The notes beneath the pieces were generated by a model. The model made no database searches and had not been told where the DNA came from. It saw only the letters and a program-made list of their open reading frames with translations. A DNA stretch of 16,750 nucleotides, taken from the NCBI GenBank assembly GCA_050330055.1, contig JBHJOF010000403.1, positions 1 through 16,750 on the forward strand. The letters run 5' to 3'. Position numbers and translations under genes: made by a program. The DNA is from JBHJOF01 sp050330055. Lineage in GTDB: Bacteria > Pseudomonadota > Alphaproteobacteria > Kiloniellales > JAKSDN01. This document shows, piece after piece, positions 1-6,699 of the stretch (its first letter is position 1; each line of letters opens with the position of its first letter).

Positions 1-876
1 GAAGAGCGCCGCAAGGCCGCCGAGCAGCGCCGCGAGGAGATGCAGCGGCTCGCCGACAACTTCGAATCGAGCGTGCGCGGCGTGGTCGAAGGCGTCTCCT
101 CGGCGGCCGGTGAGCTGCAGACCACGGCGCAGGACATGTCGGCCACGGCCGAGCAGACCAGCGAACAGTCGAGCCGCGCCGCCCAGGCCATGGAAAGCGC
201 CTCGAGCAACGTGCAGACCGTCGCCGCCTCGGCCGAGGAGCTCTCCATGTCGATCAAGGAGATCGGCCAGCAGGTGCAGCACTCGAGCAAGGTCGCGGCC
301 GACGCGGCGACCCAGGCGCGCAGCACCAACGAGCGGGTCGAAGGGCTGTCCGCCGCCGCCGAGAAGATCGGCGAGGTCGTCACCATGATTCAGGAGATCG
401 CCGAGCAGACCAACCTGTTGGCGCTCAATGCGACGATCGAGGCGGCGCGCGCCGGCGAGGCCGGCAAGGGCTTCGCCGTGGTCGCCTCCGAGGTCAAGGG
501 CCTGGCCGCACAGACCGCCAAGGCGACCGAGCAGATCGCGCAGCAGATCGCCGACATGCAGTCGGCGACCGGCGGCGCCGTCTCCGAGATCCAGGGCATC
601 ACCAAGACGATCGAGTCGATGAACGAGATCGCCACGGCGATCGCCTCTGCCGTCGAGCAGCAGAATGCGGCGACGCAGGAGATCTCGCGCGGCATCCAGG
701 AAACCGCGACCGGCGCCAGCGAGGTCTCGAGCAACATCGGCGGCGTCAACCAGGCGGCCGGCCAGACCGGCAACATGGCGCGCTCGGTGCTGGACGCCTC
801 CTCGGCGCTCACCAAGCAGTCGGACGAGCTGAAAGGCTTCGTCGAGGACTTCCTGAAGAGCGTCCGCGCGGCTTGA
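1..876 (+). CDS. Methyl-accepting chemotaxis protein, C-terminal part (5' end outside window)
   Basis: This is the cytoplasmic signalling half of a chemoreceptor, which controls the CheA kinase through CheW in polar arrays. The frame is open from base 1, so the sensor domain, membrane segments and most of HAMP lie upstream of the window. The first residues (EERRKAAEQRREEMQRL) are the charged HAMP-to-signalling junction common in alphaproteobacterial receptors. A long alanine/serine/glutamine-rich coiled coil follows. The conserved hairpin tip starts at window residue 132 (EIAEQTNLLALNATIEAARA) and runs through GEAGKGFAVVA. The return helix carries Gln/Glu pairs typical of methylation sites. 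The protein ends FLKSVRAA, without a NWETF-type CheR/CheB tether. The ligand cannot be told from this part. It ends 297 bp before the convergent ABC1 kinase gene, with a palindromic repeat between. The family call is very secure. Confidence 0.96.
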   Translation, partial: EERRKAAEQRREEMQRLADNFESSVRGVVEGVSSAAGELQTTAQDMSATAEQTSEQSSRAAQAMESASSNVQTVAASAEELSMSIKEIGQQVQHSSKVAADAATQARSTNERVEGLSAAAEKIGEVVTMIQEIAEQTNLLALNATIEAARAGEAGKGFAVVASEVKGLAAQTAKATEQIAQQIADMQSATGGAVSEIQGITKTIESMNEIATAIASAVEQQNAATQEISRGIQETATGASEVSSNIGGVNQAAGQTGNMARSVLDASSALTKQSDELKGFVEDFLKSVRAA

Positions 877-890
877 GAGCGCTCCACAGC

Positions 891-1090
891 TGTCCGTCTA
901 AGAGAAGAATTCTCATCCTGTTGTCCGCTTTGCGGACGCCCCCCACCCCGGCCCTCCCCAGCAAGGGGGGAGGGAGCCCATTAGCAGCAGCGGCACACTA
1001 TTTCGCCTCCCCCCTTGCGGGGGAGGCGGCGCGTCCTTCGACAGGCTCAGGATGAGGGCGCCGGAGGGGGGCTGGCGCGAAGCACCGATA
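891..1090. repeat. Compound palindromic intergenic repeat, copy 1
   Basis: This noncoding repeat fills most of the gap between the chemoreceptor and the ABC1 kinase and matches the element at 3894-4167 in the same orientation. Shared landmarks in order: TGTCCG near the left end, GTTGTCCGC with GCGGACGC (920-939), a hairpin arm CCCTCCCC/GGGGAGGG (952-974), a spacer of about 30 bp with unrelated sequence, a second hairpin GCCTCCCC/GGGGAGGC (1005-1027), then GCGCCGGAGGGGGGCTGGCG (1058-1077). The two hairpin arms are inverted copies of each other, and the outer flanks are also partly complementary, so the whole unit can fold as a nested palindrome. The right boundary is uncertain. It may act in mRNA 3'-end stabilisation or termination, but this is inference. 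Confidence 0.8.
1033..1056. repeat. Short repeat inserted within palindromic copy 1
   Basis: About 24 bp carrying TCCTTCGACAGGCTCAGGAT lies between GGCGGC and GGCGCC of copy 1. The sister copy has only four or five bases at that place (around 4034), so this is an insertion in copy 1 or a deletion in copy 2. I recall this TTCGACARGCTCAGGATGAG word as frequent in intergenic DNA of many proteobacteria. A second partial match, CCTTCGACAAGC, sits at 1155-1166 just beyond the end of the kinase gene. Confidence 0.6.
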
Positions 1091-1172
1091 AGGAATGCCG
1101 CCGAAGCGAGACCCCATTGCGCCGGAGAGGCTGCTACCCGGGTGCAAAGGCGAACCTTCGACAAGCCGCTAG

Positions 1173-2546
1173 CTAACCCGCGCCATCGGCCAGCGGTACT
1201 CCGGCGGCCTTGAGCGCGGCTTTCTGCCGCCTGGCCAGCGTCTTCTCGTCGAAGCCCTCGATCAGCTCGTGGAACAGGCGGTGCCAGTTGACCTCGGCGT
1301 GCAGATGCATGAAGACCGAGCCCAGGCCGATCGCGGCGCGGTCCATCAGCACGAACTCGCGCGGCGGCTTGACGCCGCCGAGGCGGCGCAGCTCGGCGTG
1401 CACGCGGCCGGCCACGTCGGCGCCGTACATGACGCCCTGGTCGCCCAGGATGCGCTGCGGCCGGTCCTCCAGCAGCGGCGCGTAGAGAAACGCCGCCCAG
1501 ATGTTCAGCACCTCGAGCAGCTCGGGCTTGAGGTTCTTGAAACCCCAGGTCTCGTAGGCCGAGATCGCCAGCTCGCGGTCGTCGCTCTGCAGCGCGCGGT
1601 AGAGGTCGATCACACCGCGCACAAAGGCCGGCGGGAAGACCCGGATGCAGCCGAAGTCGAGCAGGTTGACGCCGCAGTCGCGCCGCACCGTGTAGTTGCC
1701 CAGGTGCGGGTCGCCGTGGATCACGCCGTAGTAGTAGAAAGGCACGTACCAGGCGCGGAACATGCTGAGCGCGACCTGGCGGCGCTCTTCCGGATCGTCG
1801 CTGGCGGCGATGAAGTCCATCAGCGGCGCGCCCTCGAGCCAGGTCATGGTCAGCAGACGCTGGGTCGAGAGTTCCGCGAGAGGCACGGGCACATCGACGC
1901 CGGGCTCGTCCCGCAGCATGGCGGTGTAGAGCCGCATGTGGCGCGCCTCGCGGTCGTAGTCGAGCTCCTCGCGCAGGCGCTCGGACAGCTCCTTATAGAT
2001 GTCGGAAGGATCGATCGCCCGGTCGTAGCGCCGGTAGATCGAGAGCACCAGCCTGAGCTGGTGCAGGTCGGCCTCGATCGCCGAAAGCATGTCGGGATAC
2101 TGCAGCTTGCAGGCCAGCCGCGTGCCGTCGTGGGCGGTGGCACGGTGCACCTGGCCGAGCGACGCGGCGGACGCAGCCTCGTGCTCGAACGAGGCGTAGC
2201 GGCTCTGCCAGCCGGGGCCCAGCTCGCTGCGCATGCGGCGCTTGACGAAGGCCCAGCCCATGGGCGGCGCATTGGATTGCAGCTGGCGCAGCTCCTCGGC
2301 GTACTCGCTGGGCAAGGCATCGGGGATGGTGGCGAGGAACTGCGCCGCCTTCATCAAGGGGCCCTTGAGGCCGCCCAGCGCCTGCTTCAGCTCGGCCGAG
2401 TGCTGGCCTCGGTCGAGGACCCGCCCCAGGTAGCGCGCGCCGACCAGCTGGGCGGCCAGGCCGCCCACCGAGCCGCCGACCCTTGCGTAGCGCTTTACCC
2501 GGCCGCTGAAGCGCGAGTCCTCGCGCCCATATCCGCTCTCATCCAT
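1173..2546 (-). CDS. ABC1/AarF/UbiB-family atypical kinase
   Basis: This 457-residue protein has the ABC1 (UbiB/ADCK) atypical kinase fold, a family tied to ubiquinone biosynthesis and quinone or lipid handling. Visible elements: a family N-terminal helix with KAAQ at 66-69 where the family has KxGQ, then LPSEYAEELRQLQSNAPP; an alanine-rich nucleotide loop SAASLGQVH at 126-134 (usually AAAS); the ATP lysine in LACKLQYP (K147); the catalytic segment HGDPHLGN at 277-284; and the metal-binding DFG at 297-299. There is no clear C-terminal membrane pair like that of E. coli UbiB. The start ATG at 2546 lacks a strong Shine-Dalgarno. It lies 61 bp downstream of the DadA-like gene on the same strand, so co-transcription is possible. 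The family is secure; the substrate and a specific UbiB role are not. Confidence 0.92.
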   Translation of the reverse strand: MDESGYGREDSRFSGRVKRYARVGGSVGGLAAQLVGARYLGRVLDRGQHSAELKQALGGLKGPLMKAAQFLATIPDALPSEYAEELRQLQSNAPPMGWAFVKRRMRSELGPGWQSRYASFEHEAASAASLGQVHRATAHDGTRLACKLQYPDMLSAIEADLHQLRLVLSIYRRYDRAIDPSDIYKELSERLREELDYDREARHMRLYTAMLRDEPGVDVPVPLAELSTQRLLTMTWLEGAPLMDFIAASDDPEERRQVALSMFRAWYVPFYYYGVIHGDPHLGNYTVRRDCGVNLLDFGCIRVFPPAFVRGVIDLYRALQSDDRELAISAYETWGFKNLKPELLEVLNIWAAFLYAPLLEDRPQRILGDQGVMYGADVAGRVHAELRRLGGVKPPREFVLMDRAAIGLGSVFMHLHAEVNWHRLFHELIEGFDEKTLARRQKAALKAAGVPLADGAG

Positions 2547-2607
2547 GGTTGAGAAGATGGGGGCGAATCAGGGGCTTGTCCACTGAGGCCCCGCCGGTAG
2601 CAGCCGC

Positions 2608-3873
2608 TTACCAGCGATCGGGGCGGAAAGGGCTGAGGTCGAAGCCGGAGTCGCGGGCGGCCACTAGGTCGGCGATCAGGCGACCGGTCAAGGGCCCCAG
2701 GGTGAGGCCCAGGTGGCCATGACCGAAGGCCAGGAAGACGTCGGCGCGCCCCGGCAGCGGCCCGATCACCGGCTTGGAGTCGGGCGTCGAGGGCCGGTAG
2801 CCGAGCCAGATCGAGCGCTCCTCCAGCGCGAGGCTGGGCAGCATGCGCTTGGCGAGCGGCAGCAGCGCGCGGATGCGGCGATAGTCCGGCGGCGCCTCGA
2901 GGCCGGCCAGCTCGACCTGGCTGTTGAGCCGCACGCCCTCCTCCATGGGGCCGAGCACAAAGGCCTTCTCGCCCCACAGCACCGGCCGGCGCAGGTTCGG
3001 CTCCGGCGTCGGCAGCATGATGTGATAGCCCCGCTCGGTCTCGAGCGAGACGGTGACTCCGAGTTGCCTGGCCAGGGGCCGCGACCAGGCGCCGGCGGCC
3101 AGCACGATGGCCTCGGCCGTCTCGGCGCCCTGATCGGTCACGAGGCGCTGCGTCGTGCCGTCGAGCGCGAAGCCCCTGACCTCGGCGCGCAGGATGCGGC
3201 CGCCACGCGCCGCGAAGTCGGCGGCGAAGGCCTGCAGCACGCGGCCCGGATTGGTGACGTAGTAAGCCTCGTGCTGAAACCAGGCATGGCGAAAGACCGG
3301 CGCCAGCGCCGGTTCGAGCTGGCGCAACTCGTCCTGGTTCAGGACCTGGTAGGTCAGGCCGCGGCGGTCCATCAGCGCCCGCCCCGCCGCGCTGCCGGCG
3401 AAGCCGGCGTCGCTGTCGTAGACCCGAAGCCAGCCGACCGGACGCAGCCGCTCCGCCATGCCGACCTGCGCCGCCAGGTCGCGCCAGGGCTCGTTTACCC
3501 GGGAGGTCAGCTCGGCCAGCGCGATCGAGATCGCTTCGACCTGCGCCGGCCGGCTGGCGGCGACGAAGCGCAGCAGCCAGGGCGCCAACCGCGGCAGGTA
3601 GCGCCAACGGATGGTGAAGGGGCCGAGCGGGTCCAGCAGCATGCCCGGCACCTCGCGAAGAATGCCCGGCATGGCGGTCGGCACGCAGGCGCCGGTCACC
3701 ACGCCGCCGGCGTTGCCGAAGGAGGTCGCCGTGCCCGGCGGGCGCGGATCGATCAGCGTGACCCGGTGGCCGTCGCGCTGCAGATAGAGCGCGCAAGAGA
3801 GACCCACGGCGCCGGCGCCGATCACGGCGACGGAGCGCGGGCGTGGCGGGGAGGAAGCTGTGGTGGGGGTCAT
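2608..3873 (-). CDS. FAD-dependent oxidoreductase, D-amino acid dehydrogenase (DadA)-like
   Basis: This 421-residue flavoprotein of the DAO family probably deaminates a D-amino acid or related amine to the 2-oxo acid and passes electrons to the respiratory chain. The N-terminal Rossmann motif is IGAGAVG (G19, G21, G24), with the ribose-binding acidic residue D42 at the end of the second strand. FGNAGG at 52-57 matches the DadA-type active-site entry. The C-terminal FAD-closing region is GYRPSTPDSKPVIG (358-371) and GHGHLGLTLGP (384-394). Length fits DadA (about 410-430). The only in-frame Met near the N-terminus is at 3873; an AGAAGGG stretch directly precedes it, unusually close for a ribosome site. 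No alanine racemase lies alongside, so the substrate is open. Proline or hydroxyproline-type relatives share this architecture. Confidence 0.9.
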   Translation of the reverse strand: MTPTTASSPPRPRSVAVIGAGAVGLSCALYLQRDGHRVTLIDPRPPGTATSFGNAGGVVTGACVPTAMPGILREVPGMLLDPLGPFTIRWRYLPRLAPWLLRFVAASRPAQVEAISIALAELTSRVNEPWRDLAAQVGMAERLRPVGWLRVYDSDAGFAGSAAGRALMDRRGLTYQVLNQDELRQLEPALAPVFRHAWFQHEAYYVTNPGRVLQAFAADFAARGGRILRAEVRGFALDGTTQRLVTDQGAETAEAIVLAAGAWSRPLARQLGVTVSLETERGYHIMLPTPEPNLRRPVLWGEKAFVLGPMEEGVRLNSQVELAGLEAPPDYRRIRALLPLAKRMLPSLALEERSIWLGYRPSTPDSKPVIGPLPGRADVFLAFGHGHLGLTLGPLTGRLIADLVAARDSGFDLSPFRPDRW

Positions 3874-3893
3874 CCCTTCTCTTAGACCACTGC

Positions 3894-4167
3894 TGTCCGG
3901 CTTAGAACAAGATGGCCTGTTGTGTTGTCCGCTGCGCGGACGCCCCCCTCCCTGCCCTCCCCCGCAAGGGGGGAGGGAAATGTGAGCCGCGGCGACACCT
4001 TAGTTTGCCTCCCCCCTTGCGGGGGAGGCGGCGGGAAGCGCCGGAGGGGGGCTGGCGCGAAGCGCCGAAAGGCCACATCAGCAAAGCGTGTCTCGATCGT
4101 GCCGCAATGCCCGCTATGCCCAATGCAACAAAGCCCTACAACGGATCGTCGTCGGCTTAACCGGACA
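3894..4167. repeat. Compound palindromic intergenic repeat, copy 2, with possible terminal inverted repeats
   Basis: This is the sister of the repeat at 891-1090 and occupies most of the 352-bp gap between the divergent-side DadA-like gene and the end of the PHA synthase. The core runs from GTTGTCCGC (3924) to GGCGCGAAGCGCCGAAAGG (to 4072) and contains two GC-rich hairpins around 3954-3977 and 4008-4030. The ends look like imperfect inverted repeats: TGTCCGGCTTAG at 3894-3905, and the complement of 4156-4167 reads TGTCCGGTTAAG (10 of 12 identical). About 80 bp of unpaired, less GC-rich DNA lies between the core and the right end. No open reading frame here looks like a protein. Confidence 0.75.
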
Positions 4168-4196
4168 ACCATGGTTCAAGTCCGGGCATGACAGTG

Positions 4197-4229
4197 AGGA
4201 GGAACCAAATGTCAGCTTCACAAGACTAG
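4197..4229 (+). other. Strong Shine-Dalgarno followed by a six-codon ORF
   Basis: AGGAGG at 4197-4202 lies six bases before ATG at 4209, the best-looking ribosome site in the window. The reading frame is only MSASQD and stops with TAG at 4227-4229. Its last bases overlap the end of the PHA synthase gene, which runs the other way. It may be the surviving 5' end of a lost gene, a leader peptide, or chance; nothing downstream on this strand looks like a gene. Translation is not shown. Confidence 0.3.
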
Positions 4230-6142
4230 CGCTGCAGCACGTAGCTGCCCGGGGCCTCGGCGAGCGGCGCGTAGCCGGCCGCCGGCCGGCCCATCGGTGG
4301 CGGTACGGTGAGCGGGCCGGAATGCGCCGCCAGCCAGGCCTGCCAGCGCGGCCACCAGGAGCCCTGGTGCACCGGCGTAGCCGCCCGCCAGCTGTCGGGA
4401 TCGACGTAGCGCTCGTGGTCGCCGCTCTCTGCGATCTGATAGATGCGGCGCGGATGGCCGGGCGGCGTGACGATGCCGGCGTTGTGGCCGCCGCTGGTCA
4501 GAAGAAAGGTGACCGGCGCGTCTGCCAGGAGACGGATCTTGTAGACCGAGCGCCAGGGCGCCACGTGGTCCTTGGCGGTGCCGACGGCGAAGATCGGCGC
4601 GCGAATGTCGGTCAGCGCCACCGGCCGGCCGTCGACCTCGTAGCGGCCCTGCGCCAGGTCATTGTCGAGGAACAAACGGCGCAGGTACTCGGCATGCATG
4701 CGATAGGGCATGCGCGTGGCATCGGCGTTCCAGGCCATGAGGTCGCTCTTGCCGTCGCGCGCGCCCATGAAATAGTCGTGGATCATGCGCGACCAGATGA
4801 GGTCGTTGGAGCGCAGCAGCTGGAAGGCGCCGGCCATCTGCTTGGTGTCGAGATAGCCCTGCTCCCACATGATGTCCTCGAGGAAGGTGAGCTGGCTCTC
4901 GTCGATGAAGAGCATCAGCTCGCCGGCCTCGGTGAAGTCGGTCTGCGCCGCCAGCAGGGTGAGGCTCGCCAGGCGCTCGTCGCCGCTTCGCGCCATGGCC
5001 GCCGCGGCGATCGCCATGAGCGTGCCGCCCAGGCAGTAGCCGACGCCCTGCACGCGCTCGGCGCCGGTGACGGCAGTAACCGCGTCGAGCGCCGCCATCG
5101 GCCCGAGCCGCAGGTAGTCGGCCATGGTGCGGTCGCGGTCCCCGGCGCCCGGGTTCTTCCAGGAGATCATGAAGACCGTGTGGCCCTGCTCGACCAGGTA
5201 GCGCACCAGCGAGTTGTGCGGCGAAAGGTCGAGGATGTAGTATTTCATGATCCAGGCCGGCACGATCAGGATCGGCTCGGCATGCACCTTGTCGGTTGCC
5301 GGCGCATACTGGATCAGCTCGATCAGCGCGTTGCGATAGACCACCTTGCCCGGCGTCACCGCCAGCTCGCGGCCCGGACGGAAGGCCTCGGCCCCGGCCG
5401 GGGGGCGGCCGGTCACCGCCCGCTCCCAGTCCTCAAGCCAGTTGAGCCAGCCGCGGTAGAGGTTGGCGCCGCCCTGCTCGACGGTCGCCTTCAGGAACTC
5501 CGGATTGGTCAGCGGGAAGTTCGAGGGTGCCGCCATGTCGAGCAGCTGGCGCACGATGAAGGAAACCACCGCCTGGTGGTGGCGCGACACGCCGCGCACG
5601 CCGGTGGTGGCGCCGTGCCACCATTGCTGCAGCAGCAGGAAGGCCTGGTAGCTGAAGCGATAGGGTGGCGCCTGCCAGGCCTCGCCCTGGAAGCGCTTGT
5701 CGTGGCGCAGCGGCGCGACGCAGTTCGCCGTCTCCTGGCCGCAGGCGCAGTGCGCCGTGAAGACCAGGAAGCGCAGCGCCTTGGTCAGCGCCTTGTGCTG
5801 CAGCTCCGCCTGCTTGCCCGGCGAGATCGCCAGGTGCACCAGCCAGTCGGCGAAGGCCTGGCCGACCGCGGCCGGCGAGATGCCCAGGGTCATGCGGCCG
5901 AGCGCGGCGTGCACCATGCGGTCGACCACCTCGCCGCCAAAGGGCGCCGGAAAGGCCCCCGCCGCCTCGAGCCAGTCGCCGCCGCCCTCCGGGCCGGCGT
6001 AGTCTGGCAGCCGCGCCAGGACCGGCGCCTCGCCGCCGTTTGGATGGGCGGGCTTGCTTGGCGTTTCTGCCGGGGCGGATGTCTGCGCGGCCGCATCCGG
6101 CGTGGCGGCGCGGCCTGATCGCTTCACCGTTCTTGTGGTCAT
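4226..6142 (-). CDS. phaC: Class I-like poly(3-hydroxyalkanoate) synthase
   Basis: This enzyme polymerises 3-hydroxyacyl-CoA into polyhydroxyalkanoate on carbon-storage granules. The 638-residue protein has a disordered Ala/Pro/Thr-rich N-terminus (about 1-55), the PhaC N-terminal domain (about 65-250, with HDKRF at 147-151 and PSNFPLTNPE at 206-215), and an alpha/beta-hydrolase core. The lipase-like box is GYCLGG with the nucleophile Cys370; the other triad members are Asp525 (TAKDHVAPW) and His553 (SGGHNAGI). WNADATRMP is also conserved. It is longer than the usual class I enzyme (about 590 residues). Cysteines cluster at 132, 134 and 141 (HCACGQETANC), which I take to be a subfamily trait. 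No phasin, phaA, phaB or phaE lies nearby. It starts at ATG 6142, 113 bp downstream of the antitoxin gene. The catalytic assignment is secure; chain-length preference is unknown. Confidence 0.95.
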   Translation of the reverse strand: MTTRTVKRSGRAATPDAAAQTSAPAETPSKPAHPNGGEAPVLARLPDYAGPEGGGDWLEAAGAFPAPFGGEVVDRMVHAALGRMTLGISPAAVGQAFADWLVHLAISPGKQAELQHKALTKALRFLVFTAHCACGQETANCVAPLRHDKRFQGEAWQAPPYRFSYQAFLLLQQWWHGATTGVRGVSRHHQAVVSFIVRQLLDMAAPSNFPLTNPEFLKATVEQGGANLYRGWLNWLEDWERAVTGRPPAGAEAFRPGRELAVTPGKVVYRNALIELIQYAPATDKVHAEPILIVPAWIMKYYILDLSPHNSLVRYLVEQGHTVFMISWKNPGAGDRDRTMADYLRLGPMAALDAVTAVTGAERVQGVGYCLGGTLMAIAAAAMARSGDERLASLTLLAAQTDFTEAGELMLFIDESQLTFLEDIMWEQGYLDTKQMAGAFQLLRSNDLIWSRMIHDYFMGARDGKSDLMAWNADATRMPYRMHAEYLRRLFLDNDLAQGRYEVDGRPVALTDIRAPIFAVGTAKDHVAPWRSVYKIRLLADAPVTFLLTSGGHNAGIVTPPGHPRRIYQIAESGDHERYVDPDSWRAATPVHQGSWWPRWQAWLAAHSGPLTVPPPMGRPAAGYAPLAEAPGSYVLQR

Positions 6143-6255
6143 GATCGGGGGTTCCAGCTAGGGGGCAGGCACCGCCGCGATTGCTAGCCCATCCGACGGC
6201 CGGCTGCTTTGATGCAGGTCAGGACTGCAGGCCGCGCTGGCAAGGGGCCTCCACC

Positions 6256-6480
6256 TCACTGCTCCCAGGCATCCAGCTCAGCGGCAAGCAACGGGTCGAA
6301 GAAGGTTTCCGTCAGCCGACCCTTGGCGAGGCCGGGCTTGCGCGGCTCGCGCTTGGCCACCGGCACCAGACGCGCGACCGGCTTGGCGCGGCGCGCGATG
6401 ACAATCTCCTCGCCCGCCTCGACTTGCAACAGCAGGCGGGAGAGATGGGTCTTGGCTTCACGAATGTTGACGGTCTTCAT
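6256..6480 (-). CDS. Phd/YefM-family antitoxin, apparently without its toxin
   Basis: This 74-residue protein has the prevent-host-death fold: MKTVNIREAKTHLSRLL, then VEAGEEIVIARRAKPVARLVP, the usual N-terminal dimerising and DNA-binding part. The C-terminal tail (about 50-74, ending LLAAELDAWEQ) is where such antitoxins bind the toxin, usually a VapC/PIN ribonuclease or a RelE/Doc protein. The toxin normally overlaps or follows directly. Only 113 bp separate this stop from the PHA synthase start, and no frame of that stretch resembles a PIN or RelE fragment. Upstream is a palindromic repeat and then the DUF2332 gene. So it is an orphan, a paired gene that lost its partner, or a regulator acting with a distant toxin. 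The ribosome site is weak. The family call is strong; activity is unknown. Confidence 0.88.
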   Translation of the reverse strand: MKTVNIREAKTHLSRLLLQVEAGEEIVIARRAKPVARLVPVAKREPRKPGLAKGRLTETFFDPLLAAELDAWEQ

Positions 6481-6512
6481 GACGCTAACAACCTGACCGC
6501 AACCAGCATTGA

Positions 6513-6669
6513 CCCCTCACCCTCCCATCGCTGCCGCGACGTCGAAGCGCCTGCATCAAGGGGACTGTACCCGGAGCGAAGCGTAGGGGCCTGTCCCCGC
6601 TGCTGCCCGGGGACAGCCCCCTTGCGGGGACAGTCCCCTCTGCCGGCGGCACGTGTGAGGGTGAGGGGG
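6513..6669. repeat. Nested palindromic intergenic repeat
   Basis: The gap between the DUF2332 stop and the antitoxin start is largely a nested inverted repeat. Outer arms are CCCCTCACCCTCC (6513-6525) against GAGGGTGAGGGGG (about 6657-6669). Inner arms are AGGGGACTGT (from 6559) against ACAGTCCCCT (to 6639), and GGGGCCTGTCCCC against GGGGACAGCCCC around the centre. The sequence GGAGCGAAGCG recalls GGCGCGAAGCG in the other repeat family, but the units are otherwise different. Possible roles are transcript end formation or RNA stability; this is inference. Confidence 0.75.
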
Positions 6670-6699
6670 TGTTTGTACATGCTCCTGCCGGGGAGCGCA

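Noticed and set aside
1269..2552. Long plus-strand ORF opposite the ABC1 kinase (427 codons)
   Set aside because: It is an antisense mirror of a high-GC gene. Its protein is rich in His, Arg, Val, Gln and Gly with no recognisable motif, while the minus strand shows clear kinase motifs.
4168..4195. GGTTCAAGTCC resembling the T-arm of a tRNA
   Set aside because: No acceptor, D or anticodon stems can be built around it; it fits the intergenic-repeat half-unit better.
4088..6118. 676-codon plus-strand ORF opposite the PHA synthase
   Set aside because: Antisense shadow. The opposite frame has an intact Cys/Asp/His triad, and this frame begins inside a noncoding repeat.
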